Assembly (NCBI RefSeq): GCF_040365005.1
Contig: NZ_BAABWV010000005.1
Span: 186,001-250,000, forward strand
Direction of reading: 5' to 3'
Origin: Antarcticimicrobium sp040365005
Lineage (GTDB): Bacteria > Pseudomonadota > Alphaproteobacteria > Rhodobacterales > Rhodobacteraceae
DNA: 64,000 nt
Part shown: piece after piece, positions 33,808-41,722 of the stretch
Layout: each line of letters begins with the position of its first letter
Numbering within the stretch: position 1 is the stretch's first letter
The notes under the pieces: generated by a model
Database searches by the model: none
The model's input: only the letters and a program-made list of their open reading frames with translations
What the model was told of the DNA's origin: nothing
Translations under genes and position numbers: made by a program

Positions 33808-34032
33808 ATGAGCGAAGAACGTGACAAGGCCATGACCCGAAAGGGGCGGCTCACCGGGGTGGTGATCGCCGCGGCCGCGCTGTTGTCGCTGCTGGCGCCC
33901 TGGATCGTGCATCAGCTGGGTCTGTCGATCCGCTACGAGATGCTGATCTATTTCGGATCGATCGCGGCCTTCATCTGGGCCTTCGTCAACATCTATCAAC
34001 TCTGGCGCATGCGCCAGGACAGCCAAGGGTAG
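33808..34032 (+). CDS. 74-aa two-helix membrane protein in the nuo operon
   Basis: The small protein has a charged N-terminus (MSEERDKAMTRKGRL), a first transmembrane helix (TGVVIAAAALLSLLAPWIV), a short periplasmic loop and a second helix (LIYFGSIAAFIWAFVNIYQL), then RMRQDSQG. It resembles the DUF5337 family of Rhodobacterales as I remember it; I cannot verify that. It lies between nuoE and nuoF, 5 bp before nuoF. Function unknown; co-expression with complex I suggests an assembly or stability role. Confidence 0.75.
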   Translation: MSEERDKAMTRKGRLTGVVIAAAALLSLLAPWIVHQLGLSIRYEMLIYFGSIAAFIWAFVNIYQLWRMRQDSQG

Positions 34033-34037
34033 CTCTC

Positions 34038-35333
34038 ATGCTCAAGGACCAGGACCGGATCTTTACCAACCTCTACGGGATGCATGACCGCTCGCTGAAA
34101 GGCGCGATGGCCCGTGGCCATTGGGACGGGACCGCCGGCATCATCGGCAACGGACGCGACTGGATCATCCAGCAGATGAAGGACTCGGGGCTGCGTGGAC
34201 GCGGCGGCGCGGGCTTTCCGACCGGGCTGAAGTGGTCCTTCATGCCCAAGGAAAGCGACGGGCGCCCGGCCTATCTGGTTATCAACGCCGACGAATCCGA
34301 GCCCGCGACCTGCAAGGACCGCGAGATCATGCGCCACGATCCGCACCCGCTGATCGAGGGGGCGCTGATCGCCAGCTTCGCGATGAACGCGCATGCCGCC
34401 TATATCTATATCCGCGGTGAATACATCCGCGAGCGCGAGGCGCTTCAGGCGGCCATCGACGAGGCCTATGACGCGGGCTTGCTGGGCAAGAACGCGGCCA
34501 AGTCGGGCTGGGACTTCGACCTTTACCTGCATCACGGTGCCGGCGCCTATATCTGTGGCGAGGAAACCGCACTGCTGGAAAGCCTCGAGGGCAAGAAGGG
34601 CATGCCGCGGATGAAACCGCCGTTCCCGGCGGGGGCCGGCCTTTATGGCTGCCCGACCACGGTGAACAACGTGGAATCCATCGCGGTGGCGCCGACCATC
34701 CTGCGGCGCGGGCCGGAGTGGTTCAGCTCGTTCGGGCGACCCAACAACCACGGCACCAAGCTGATGGCGCTGACCGGTCATGTGAACACGCCCTGCGTTT
34801 TCGAAGAGGCGATGTCGATGCCGGTGCGCGAGATCATCGAGCGTCACGGCGGCGGCATTCGCGGCGGCTGGGACAACCTCAAGGCCATCATCCCCGGTGG
34901 CGCCTCCTGCCCGGTGCTGCCCAAGGACGCGCTGGAAGACGCGATCATGGATTTCGACTGGATGCGCGAGAACAAGAGCTCTTTCGGCACCGGCTGCATG
35001 ATCGTGATGGATCAGAACACCGACGTGGTGAAGGCGGTCTGGCGGCTGTCGAAATTCTTCAAGCATGAAAGCTGCGGCCAGTGCACGCCCTGCCGCGAGG
35101 GCACCGGCTGGATGATGCGGGTGATGGACCGGCTCGTGACCGGCGATGCCGAGGTGGAAGAGATCGACATGCTGCTCTCGGTCACCAAGCAGGTCGAGGG
35201 CCACACCATCTGTGCGCTTGGCGATGCGGCGGCCTGGCCGATCCAGGGCCTGATCCGGCACTTCCGCGAAGAGATCGAGGATCGCATCAAGGCCAAGAAA
35301 ACCGGGCGCATGGGCGCCATGGCGGCCGAGTGA
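34038..35333 (+). CDS. nuoF: NADH-quinone oxidoreductase subunit F
   Basis: NuoF oxidises NADH; it holds FMN and the [4Fe-4S] cluster N3. The 431-aa protein has the NADH/FMN-binding GLRGRGGAGFPTGLKW, NADESEPATCKDREIM, ICGEETALLESLEGK and, for N3, ESCGQCTPCREGTGW plus the later Cys in TICALGDAAAWP. It follows the 74-aa gene closely and precedes a lipoprotein gene that starts at the stop codon. Sequence and length are typical of alphaproteobacterial and mitochondrial homologues. Confidence 0.97.
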   Translation: MLKDQDRIFTNLYGMHDRSLKGAMARGHWDGTAGIIGNGRDWIIQQMKDSGLRGRGGAGFPTGLKWSFMPKESDGRPAYLVINADESEPATCKDREIMRHDPHPLIEGALIASFAMNAHAAYIYIRGEYIREREALQAAIDEAYDAGLLGKNAAKSGWDFDLYLHHGAGAYICGEETALLESLEGKKGMPRMKPPFPAGAGLYGCPTTVNNVESIAVAPTILRRGPEWFSSFGRPNNHGTKLMALTGHVNTPCVFEEAMSMPVREIIERHGGGIRGGWDNLKAIIPGGASCPVLPKDALEDAIMDFDWMRENKSSFGTGCMIVMDQNTDVVKAVWRLSKFFKHESCGQCTPCREGTGWMMRVMDRLVTGDAEVEEIDMLLSVTKQVEGHTICALGDAAAWPIQGLIRHFREEIEDRIKAKKTGRMGAMAAE

Positions 35334-35338
35334 GCGCA

Positions 35339-35707
35339 ATGATGGGGGCTTCGGCAACATATCCCAAACTGGCAAGGGGCGCGGCATTGGCGGCGCTCTG
35401 CCTGCTGGCGCTTGGCGGGTGTACCGACAAGGACAAGCGGGTCCGGTTCGACGGAATCCATTTCAAGACCAAGGCAAAGGCGGTCGACCGCAAGGTTTCG
35501 GCGGCCGATTTCCAGGTGGAGGTCAAGAAAGCCACGCAATCGCTCGACGGGGCGCGCGGGGCCGGGGAATATGCCGGCATCCGCTATTGCATCGCCAATT
35601 TCGGCTCGTCGCGGATCGACTGGGCCATCGGGCCGGACACCGATCCCGCCGTGTTGCGGATCGAGGGCGATACGTTGACCTTCCGCGGGACTTGTCTGAA
35701 ACCATGA
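35339..35707 (+). CDS. Predicted lipoprotein in the nuo operon (nuoF-nuoG spacer, first)
   Basis: The product is about 122 aa, starting MMGASATYPKLARG, with a hydrophobic stretch ending in the lipobox LGGC (C28). ATG 35339 or a GTG overlapping the nuoF stop (35330) could start it. The mature part is small and polar (DGIHFKTKAKAVDRKVSAADFQ) and contains two more Cys (YCIANFGSS and the C-terminal CLKP) that could form a disulfide in the periplasm. I do not recognise the family. It is the first of two secreted-type products placed between nuoF and nuoG. Confidence 0.68.
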   Translation: MMGASATYPKLARGAALAALCLLALGGCTDKDKRVRFDGIHFKTKAKAVDRKVSAADFQVEVKKATQSLDGARGAGEYAGIRYCIANFGSSRIDWAIGPDTDPAVLRIEGDTLTFRGTCLKP

Positions 35708-35805
35708 GTACGCTGGCGGCATATCCCCGCCTGTCCGGGTGGCCGTTATTGCATAACAGCCGCCCTGCGGCCTGTGCTGTGACCTCCGCAAAGGAGGAAT
35801 TTGCC

Positions 35806-36219
35806 ATGCCGTATCTGTCTGCCGTTCTGTTCTCGGTCACCCTGTTGCTGGGCCTGCCCGCCGGGGCCGCCTCGGCCAAGCCGCCGCTGCGCGACGTGCC
35901 CGAGATTGCCGACGGTATTTTCACGATCGTTGTCGCCAACGAGATTCGCCGCAAATGCGACGATATCAGCGGGCGACTTCTCAAGGGGATTGCACAGATC
36001 CGCCGGCTCAAGGCCCGCGCGAACGATCTGGGGTACTCCGATGGCGAGATCCGCGCCTTGCTCGACTCCAAGGCCGAGAAGGCCCGGATGATCGACCGCG
36101 GACGGGCCTATATGGCCAAGGCCGGGCTCGACTATGACACACCGGGCGACCTGTGCCGGCTGGGCCGGCTGGAAATCAAGAACAACAGCGCAATCGGCGC
36201 GCTTTTGAGGGCGAAATAG
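35806..36219 (+). CDS. Exported protein in the nuo operon (nuoF-nuoG spacer, second; DUF5333-like)
   Basis: The 137-aa protein has a signal peptide (MPYLSAVLFSVTLLLGLPAGAAS) and a mature part starting about AKPPLRDVPEIAD. AAAGGAGG at 35790-35797 fixes the ATG at 35806. The body is helical with NEIRRKCDDISGRLL, RANDLGYSDGEIRALLDSKAEKARM and a C-terminal NSAIGALLRAK; the two Cys (in RKCDD and DLCRLG) may be paired. It resembles the DUF5333 family of Rhodobacterales as I remember it. It ends 3 bp before nuoG. A periplasmic protein encoded inside complex I has no obvious known role. Confidence 0.75.
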   Translation: MPYLSAVLFSVTLLLGLPAGAASAKPPLRDVPEIADGIFTIVVANEIRRKCDDISGRLLKGIAQIRRLKARANDLGYSDGEIRALLDSKAEKARMIDRGRAYMAKAGLDYDTPGDLCRLGRLEIKNNSAIGALLRAK

Positions 36220-36222
36220 ACC

Positions 36223-38238
36223 ATGTCTGACCTGCGCAAAGTCAACATCGACGGAACCGAGATCGAAGTGGACGGGGCCATGACCCTGATCCAGGCCTGC
36301 GAGGTCGCGGGGATCGAGGTGCCGCGGTTCTGTTATCACGAGCGTCTGTCGATCGCCGGCAACTGCCGGATGTGCCTGGTCGAGGTCGTCGGCGGCCCGC
36401 CCAAGCCCACTGCCTCCTGCGCCATGCAGGTCAAGGACCTGCGGCCCGGGCCGGAAGGCCAGGCGCCGGTGGTCAAGACCAACTCGCCCATGGTCAAGAA
36501 GGCCCGTGAGGGGGTGATGGAGTTCCTGCTCATCAACCACCCGCTGGATTGCCCGATCTGCGACCAGGGCGGCGAATGCGACCTGCAGGATCAGGCGATC
36601 GCCTATGGCGTCGATTTCTCGCGCTTTCGCGAGGCCAAGCGCGCCATGGATGACGTGAACCTCGGGCCGCTGGTCGAAACCAACATGACCCGCTGCATCT
36701 CCTGCACCCGCTGCGTGCGCTTCACCACCGAGGTGGCGGGGATCACCCAGATGGGCCAGACCGGGCGCGGCGAGGATGCCGAGATTACGTCCTATCTGGG
36801 CGAAACGCTGGACAGCAACCTGCAGGGCAACATCATCGACCTGTGCCCGGTGGGTGCGCTGACCTCGAAGCCCTATGCCTTTACCGCGCGCCCGTGGGAG
36901 CTGACCAAGACCGAGACCGTCGACGTGATGGACGCGCTGGGATCGAACATCCGCGTCGATACCAAGGGGCGCGAAGTGAAGCGCGTCCTGCCGCGGAACC
37001 ATGACGGCGTGAACGAGGAATGGATTTCCGACAAGACCCGTTTCATCTGGGACGGGCTGCGGCGCCAACGGCTGGACAAGCCCTTTATCCGCGAGAACGG
37101 CAAGCTGCGCCCGGCCACCTGGCCCGAGGCGCTGGACAAGGCCGCCACCGCGATCAAGGGCGCCGAGAAACTGGCCGGCCTGGTCGGGGATCTGGCTCCG
37201 GTCGAGGCCGCCTACGCACTCAAGCAATTGATCGAGGGGCAGGGTGGCGTCGTGGAATGCCGCACCGACGGGGCCCGGCTGCCGGCCGGTAACCGCTCGG
37301 GCTATGTCGGCACCGCGGCGATCGAGGATATCGACGCATCCAGGGCGATCCTGCTGATCGGCACCAACCCGCGCGACGAGGCGCCGGTGCTCAACGCCCG
37401 CATCCGCAAGGCCTGGCTGAACGGCGCCGCGGTGGGGATGATCGGCGAAGCGGTCGATCTGACCTATGACTATACCCATGTGGGCACGGATCGCGCCGCG
37501 CTGGAGGCCGCTGCGGCCGATGCCCATGACATCTCCGACAAGAACCCGGTGATCGTGCTCGGGCAGGGCGCCATCCGCGAGGCCGACGGCGCCGCGGTGA
37601 TCGCCAAGGCGATGCAGATGGCCGAAGCCACGGGGTCGAAACTTCTGGTGCTGCACACCGCCGCCGGTCGTGTCGGCGCGATGGACGTGGGCGCCACCGC
37701 CGAGGGCGGCATGGAGGCGGTCAGCGCTGCCGACGTGATCTACAACCTCGGCGCCGACGAGGTCGAGATCGGCGAGGGTGCCTTTGTGATCTACCAGGGC
37801 AGCCATGGCGACCGTGGCGCGCACCGGGCCGACGTGATCCTGCCCGGCGCCGCCTATACCGAGGAGCCGGGCCTGTTCGTCAATACCGAGGGGCGTCCGC
37901 AACTGGCGCTGCGGGCGGGCTTTGCCCCCGGCGAGGCCAAGGAGAACTGGGCCATCCTTCGGGCGCTGTCTGGTGAACTGGGCGCGACGCTGCCCTATGA
38001 CTCGCTCGCGCAGCTGCGCCAGGCACTGGTCGCCGAGGTGCCGCACCTGGCCGGGATCGACACGGTCCCGGAAAACGACTGGCAGCCGCTGGATGCCGCG
38101 CCGCTGGGCAAGGCCGATTTCCGCAACGCGATCCGCGATTTCTACCTGACCAACCCGATTGCCCGGGCCTCGGCCGTGATGGCCGAACTCAGCGCCAACG
38201 CGGCGGCGCGCAAATCCGGGAAACTGGCGGCGGAATGA
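36223..38238 (+). CDS. nuoG: NADH-quinone oxidoreductase subunit G
   Basis: NuoG is the 75-kDa peripheral subunit with clusters N1b, N4 and N5. The N-terminal ferredoxin-like domain has FCYHERLSIAGNCRMCLVEV; then HPLDCPICDQGGECDLQD (N5 with its His) and CISCTRCVRF plus CPVGALTSK (N4). The rest is a molybdopterin-oxidoreductase-like fold without the catalytic site. At 671 aa it is the short, mitochondrial-type form lacking the N7 ligands found in E. coli. Its stop overlaps the next lipoprotein gene by 4 bp (ATGA). Confidence 0.97.
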   Translation: MSDLRKVNIDGTEIEVDGAMTLIQACEVAGIEVPRFCYHERLSIAGNCRMCLVEVVGGPPKPTASCAMQVKDLRPGPEGQAPVVKTNSPMVKKAREGVMEFLLINHPLDCPICDQGGECDLQDQAIAYGVDFSRFREAKRAMDDVNLGPLVETNMTRCISCTRCVRFTTEVAGITQMGQTGRGEDAEITSYLGETLDSNLQGNIIDLCPVGALTSKPYAFTARPWELTKTETVDVMDALGSNIRVDTKGREVKRVLPRNHDGVNEEWISDKTRFIWDGLRRQRLDKPFIRENGKLRPATWPEALDKAATAIKGAEKLAGLVGDLAPVEAAYALKQLIEGQGGVVECRTDGARLPAGNRSGYVGTAAIEDIDASRAILLIGTNPRDEAPVLNARIRKAWLNGAAVGMIGEAVDLTYDYTHVGTDRAALEAAAADAHDISDKNPVIVLGQGAIREADGAAVIAKAMQMAEATGSKLLVLHTAAGRVGAMDVGATAEGGMEAVSAADVIYNLGADEVEIGEGAFVIYQGSHGDRGAHRADVILPGAAYTEEPGLFVNTEGRPQLALRAGFAPGEAKENWAILRALSGELGATLPYDSLAQLRQALVAEVPHLAGIDTVPENDWQPLDAAPLGKADFRNAIRDFYLTNPIARASAVMAELSANAAARKSGKLAAE

Positions 38239-38621
38239 ACCGGGCGGTGATCATATCGCCCCTGTTGCTGGCGGCCTGCGCGATGCAGCCCGGCGGTGCG
38301 GTGACGCGCTTTGCCCCGGAGTACCGGGGGGTCGAAACCCGTCTGCTGGACGGCGACTTGGTGCAGTTCACCGTCGAGATGACCGGCGCCCGCGACAACG
38401 CGGACGTGGATGCCTATGCGGAATGCGCTGCGGCGCAATACGCGCTGATCCGGGGCTACGGTTTTGCCCGGCATCTGCGCACAAATGTACAAGAAGAGGG
38501 TGGCGTGTGGTCGGCAGATGCTGTTTACACCATCTCGCCATCGCTGCCCCGCGGGCTGCGCAAACTCGACGCCGAAGTCGTGGTTGCGCATTGCGCGGAG
38601 AACGGAATACCCACGGTGTGA
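38235..38621 (+). CDS. Predicted lipoprotein between nuoG and nuoH
   Basis: The 128-aa product has MNRAVIISPLLLAACAMQPGG, lipobox LAAC with C15. The mature domain contains EYRGVETRLLDGDLVQFTVEMTGAR and a Cys pair candidate (YAECAAAQY and VVAHCAENG). The ATG overlaps the nuoG stop (ATGA), so expression is coupled. No family recognised. It is the second lipoprotein in the operon and shows no similarity by eye to the first. Confidence 0.75.
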   Translation: MNRAVIISPLLLAACAMQPGGAVTRFAPEYRGVETRLLDGDLVQFTVEMTGARDNADVDAYAECAAAQYALIRGYGFARHLRTNVQEEGGVWSADAVYTISPSLPRGLRKLDAEVVVAHCAENGIPTV

Positions 38622-38627
38622 GGACCT

Positions 38628-39668
38628 ATGGCTGATTTCTTTTCCAACACCTACCTGGGCATCGCCTTGGTCCTGATCGGACAGGTGCTGCTGGTCGTCG
38701 TGCCGCTCTTGGTGGCGCTGGCGTTTCTGATGTATGCCGACCGCAAGGTCTGGGCCGCCGTGCAGATGCGCCGCGGACCCAACGTTGTGGGTGTCTACGG
38801 TCTTCTTCAGAGTTTTGCCGACTTCCTGAAATACATGGTCAAGGAAGTGGTCTTTCCCGCCGGGGCCGACCGGACGGTGTTCCTGCTGGCGCCGATGATC
38901 AGCCTGGTGATGTCGCTGATCGCCTGGGCGGTGATCCCGTTCAACGACGGCTGGGTGGTTTCGAACATAAACGTGGCCATTTTGTACATTTTCGCCATCT
39001 CCTCGCTTGAGGTCTACGGCGTGATCATGGGCGGCTGGGCCTCGAACTCGAAGTATCCCTTCCTGGGCAGCCTGCGGTCGGCCGCGCAGATGATTTCCTA
39101 CGAGGTGTCGATCGGCCTGATCATCATCGGGGTGATCATCTCGACCGGGTCGATGAACCTGACCGATATCGTGCATGCGCAGGATGGCAGGTACGGGCTG
39201 TTCAGCTGGTACTGGCTGCCGCATCTGCCGATGCTGTTCCTGTTCTTCATCTCGGCGCTGGCCGAGACCAACCGCCCGCCCTTTGACCTGCCCGAAGCGG
39301 AATCGGAACTGGTGGCCGGCTATCAGGTGGAATACAGTTCGACCCCCTTCCTGCTGTTCATGATCGGCGAGCTGACGGCGGTGGTGCTGATGTGCGCGCT
39401 GACCTCGCTGCTGTTCTTCGGCGGCTGGCTGTCGCCGATCCCGGGGCTGCCCGACGGCATCCTGTGGCTGATCGGCAAGATGCTGTTCGTCTTCTTTATC
39501 TTCGCCATGGTGAAGGCGATCACGCCGCGCTATCGCTATGACCAGCTGATGCGGCTGGGCTGGAAGGTGTTCCTGCCGTTCAGCCTGGTCTGGGTGGTCT
39601 TCGTTTCCTTCGCCGCAAGATTCGACTGGTTCTGGGGCAGCTTCGCCCGCTGGACCACGGGGGGCTGA
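38628..39668 (+). CDS. nuoH: NADH-quinone oxidoreductase subunit H
   Basis: NuoH is the membrane subunit at the junction of both arms and forms much of the quinone cavity. The 346-aa protein has multiple helices and the conserved cytoplasmic loops ADRKVWAAVQMRRGPNVVGVYGLLQ (key ADRKVWAAVQMRRGPN), SYEVSIGLIIIGVI, and AETNRPPFDLPEAESELVAGYQVEYS (key RPPFDLPEAESELV). These acid residues line the proton and quinone pathway. It follows the lipoprotein gene after 6 bp and is 2 bp from nuoI. Confidence 0.97.
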   Translation: MADFFSNTYLGIALVLIGQVLLVVVPLLVALAFLMYADRKVWAAVQMRRGPNVVGVYGLLQSFADFLKYMVKEVVFPAGADRTVFLLAPMISLVMSLIAWAVIPFNDGWVVSNINVAILYIFAISSLEVYGVIMGGWASNSKYPFLGSLRSAAQMISYEVSIGLIIIGVIISTGSMNLTDIVHAQDGRYGLFSWYWLPHLPMLFLFFISALAETNRPPFDLPEAESELVAGYQVEYSSTPFLLFMIGELTAVVLMCALTSLLFFGGWLSPIPGLPDGILWLIGKMLFVFFIFAMVKAITPRYRYDQLMRLGWKVFLPFSLVWVVFVSFAARFDWFWGSFARWTTGG

Positions 39669-39670
39669 CC

Positions 39671-40165
39671 ATGACTCAGATCGATTATACCCGTGCCGCC
39701 AAGTACTTCCTGCTCAACGACTTCTTCGTCGGCATGAAGCTGGGGCTGAAATACTTCTTCGCGCCCAAGGCGACGGTGAACTATCCGCATGAAAAGGGTC
39801 CGTTGAGCCCGCGGTTCCGTGGGGAGCACGCCCTGCGCCGCTATCCCAACGGGGAAGAGCGCTGCATCGCCTGCAAGCTGTGCGAGGCGGTCTGCCCGGC
39901 GCAGGCGATCACCATCGACGCCGAACCGCGTGAAGACGGCAGCCGCCGCACCACGCGATACGACATCGACATGACCAAGTGCATCTATTGCGGTTTCTGC
40001 CAGGAGGCCTGCCCGGTCGACGCCATCGTCGAGGGGCCGAACTTCGAATTTGCCACCGAGACCCGCGAAGAGCTGTTCTACGACAAGCAGAAGCTGCTGG
40101 ATAACGGCGATCGCTGGGAGGCCGAGATCGCCCGCAACCTGGAACTGGATGCGCCGTACCGATGA
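39671..40165 (+). CDS. nuoI: NADH-quinone oxidoreductase subunit I
   Basis: NuoI is a ferredoxin-type subunit with two [4Fe-4S] clusters, N6a and N6b, linking NuoG to NuoB. The 164-aa sequence has CIACKLCEAVCPAQAI and CIYCGFCQEACPVDAI, and FLLNDFFVGMKLGLKYFF as the N-terminal amphipathic membrane contact. Its end overlaps the next gene by 4 bp (ATGA at 40162-40165). Confidence 0.97.
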   Translation: MTQIDYTRAAKYFLLNDFFVGMKLGLKYFFAPKATVNYPHEKGPLSPRFRGEHALRRYPNGEERCIACKLCEAVCPAQAITIDAEPREDGSRRTTRYDIDMTKCIYCGFCQEACPVDAIVEGPNFEFATETREELFYDKQKLLDNGDRWEAEIARNLELDAPYR

Positions 40166-40575
40166 ACGACACGCCCAAGAATCCCTTTGAGGCCATGATG
40201 CAGCAGGCCCACGACATGGCCCGGGCCTTCAATCCGGCGCTGGAGAACTTCAGTCCGAAGGGGTTCGAGTCGTTGTGGCCGACCATGCCCAAGGACGTGA
40301 TGGAGCTGGTCTTCGGAAACGCCTTCAACAAGGGCGGGCTGGATGCCAAGACGCGTCTGCTGCTGACGCTGGCCGGGCTGACGATGCAAGGGGCGCAGGC
40401 CGACACGGCGCTGCGTCAGACGGTGCGCCACGCCATCGCGGCGGGCGCGAAGAAACAGGAGATCGTGGAAACGATCGGTCAGATGTCGGTTTTCGCCGGC
40501 ATTCCGGCCATGACCCGGGCGCTGGAACTGGCGCGTGAGGCCATGGGCGGAGAGAACGAGGATGACGAAGCATGA
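40162..40575 (+). CDS. Carboxymuconolactone decarboxylase (AhpD)-like protein in the nuo operon
   Basis: The 137-aa protein fits the CMD/AhpD fold: KTRLLLTLAGLTMQGAQADTALRQTVRHAIAAGAKKQEIVETIGQMSVFAGIPA (key blocks KTRLLLTLAGL, RHAIAAGAKKQEIVE). It has no cysteine, so it cannot have the CxxC redox centre of AhpD; the N-terminal 45 residues are polar and specific (NPFEAMMQQAHDMARAFNP). It overlaps nuoI and nuoJ by 4 bp each, the tightest coupling of any extra gene here. Either a structural role in complex I biogenesis or a ring-fission type hydrolytic activity is possible; neither is shown. Confidence 0.8.
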   Translation: MNDTPKNPFEAMMQQAHDMARAFNPALENFSPKGFESLWPTMPKDVMELVFGNAFNKGGLDAKTRLLLTLAGLTMQGAQADTALRQTVRHAIAAGAKKQEIVETIGQMSVFAGIPAMTRALELAREAMGGENEDDEA

Positions 40576-41174
40576 GCGTGTTTGCCTTTTATCTGTTCGC
40601 GATCAGCGCCGTCATCGGCGGGCTGTTCACCGTGATCAGCCGCCAGCCGGTGCACTCGGTGCTGTGGCTGATCCTGGCCTTCATCTCCTCGGCAGGGCTG
40701 TTCGTGCTGCTGGGGGCGGAATTCGTCGCCATGCTGCTGGTGATTGTCTATGTCGGCGCGGTGATGGTTCTGTTCCTGTTCGTGGTGATGATGCTCGACG
40801 TCGACTTCGCCGAGCTCAAGGCCGAGATGGCCCGCTACATGCCGCTGGCACTGCTGGTCGGGCTGATCATCCTGATGCAGTTCGTGATGGCCTTTGGCGC
40901 CTGGGAATCGAACGCAGCGGCCGAGGCGCTGCGGGCGCATCCGACGCCGGTGGACATGCACAACACCGAGGCCCTGGGCGCGATCATCTATGACCAGTAT
41001 TTCATCCTGTTCCAGCTGGCCGGTCTGATCCTGCTGGTGGCGATGATCGGGGCGATCGTGCTGACACTGCGCCATCGCCAGGACATCAAGCGACAGGACA
41101 TCCTGGCCCAGATCTACCGCGATCCGGCCGATGCGATGGAATTGCGCGACGTCAAGCCGGGGCAGGGGTTGTGA
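40572..41174 (+). CDS. nuoJ: NADH-quinone oxidoreductase subunit J
   Basis: NuoJ is a five-helix membrane subunit. The 200-aa protein shows FISSAGLFVLLGAEFVAMLLVIVYVGAVMVLFLFVVMML (key LGAEFVAMLLVIVYVGA, helix 3 with the pi-bulge region), and the C-terminal LAGLILLVAMIGAIVLT. Start ATG 40572 overlaps the CMD-like gene. It is followed by a small 49-aa frame and nuoK. Confidence 0.96.
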   Translation: MSVFAFYLFAISAVIGGLFTVISRQPVHSVLWLILAFISSAGLFVLLGAEFVAMLLVIVYVGAVMVLFLFVVMMLDVDFAELKAEMARYMPLALLVGLIILMQFVMAFGAWESNAAAEALRAHPTPVDMHNTEALGAIIYDQYFILFQLAGLILLVAMIGAIVLTLRHRQDIKRQDILAQIYRDPADAMELRDVKPGQGL

Positions 41175-41178
41175 CGCG

Positions 41179-41328
41179 ATGGAGTTGATCGGCCTTGCCC
41201 ACCTGGTCTTTTCGAAGCTGGGGATTTTCGGGCTTGCGCTGATATGGGGTGTGAAACTGGCGCTGAGCTGGACGGCTTATCGCTGGTGGAAGATCAAACG
41301 CACCGCGGTGGCGGTGCTCAAGGACTAG
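41179..41328 (+). CDS. 49-aa single-helix membrane protein between nuoJ and nuoK
   Basis: The peptide starts MELIGLAHLVFSKLGIF and has one transmembrane helix (LGIFGLALIWGVKLALSW) followed by a strongly basic tail (YRWWKIKRTAVAVLKD). The positive tail suggests that the C-terminus is cytoplasmic. It is 4 bp after the nuoJ stop and 82 bp before nuoK. It resembles the small accessory subunits of complex I only in size; no family is recognised. Confidence 0.65.
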   Translation: MELIGLAHLVFSKLGIFGLALIWGVKLALSWTAYRWWKIKRTAVAVLKD

Positions 41329-41410
41329 GCCGGGCGCCACGACCCGGCAGGCCCCGGACATCCGGGACCGGGTAACAAGGAACGAACGGGCGCGGGCCCA
41401 GAGGGACGAC

Positions 41411-41716
41411 ATGATCGGACTTGAACATTATTTGACCGTCGCGGCGACGCTGTTCGTCATCGGGATCTTCGGGCTGTTTCTGAACCGCAAGAACGTGATC
41501 ATCCTGCTGATGAGCATCGAGCTGATGCTGCTTGCGGTGAACATCAACCTTGTGTCGTTCTCCAGCTTTCTGGGCGATCTGGTGGGGCAGGTCTTCACCC
41601 TCTTCGTTCTGACGGTCGCCGCCGCCGAGGCCGCCATCGGGTTGGCGATCCTGGTCTGCTTCTTCCGAAACCGCGGCACCATCGCGGTGGAAGATGTAAA
41701 CGTGATGAAAGGCTAA
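41411..41716 (+). CDS. nuoK: NADH-quinone oxidoreductase subunit K
   Basis: NuoK is a three-helix membrane subunit with two essential Glu residues in the proton path. In this 101-aa protein they are the Glu of SIELMLLAVNINLV and of VAAAEAAIGLAILV. A gap of 82 bp precedes it (41329-41410), in which no gene is seen. It is 6 bp from nuoL. Confidence 0.97.
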   Translation: MIGLEHYLTVAATLFVIGIFGLFLNRKNVIILLMSIELMLLAVNINLVSFSSFLGDLVGQVFTLFVLTVAAAEAAIGLAILVCFFRNRGTIAVEDVNVMKG

Positions 41717-41722
41717 GAGATC

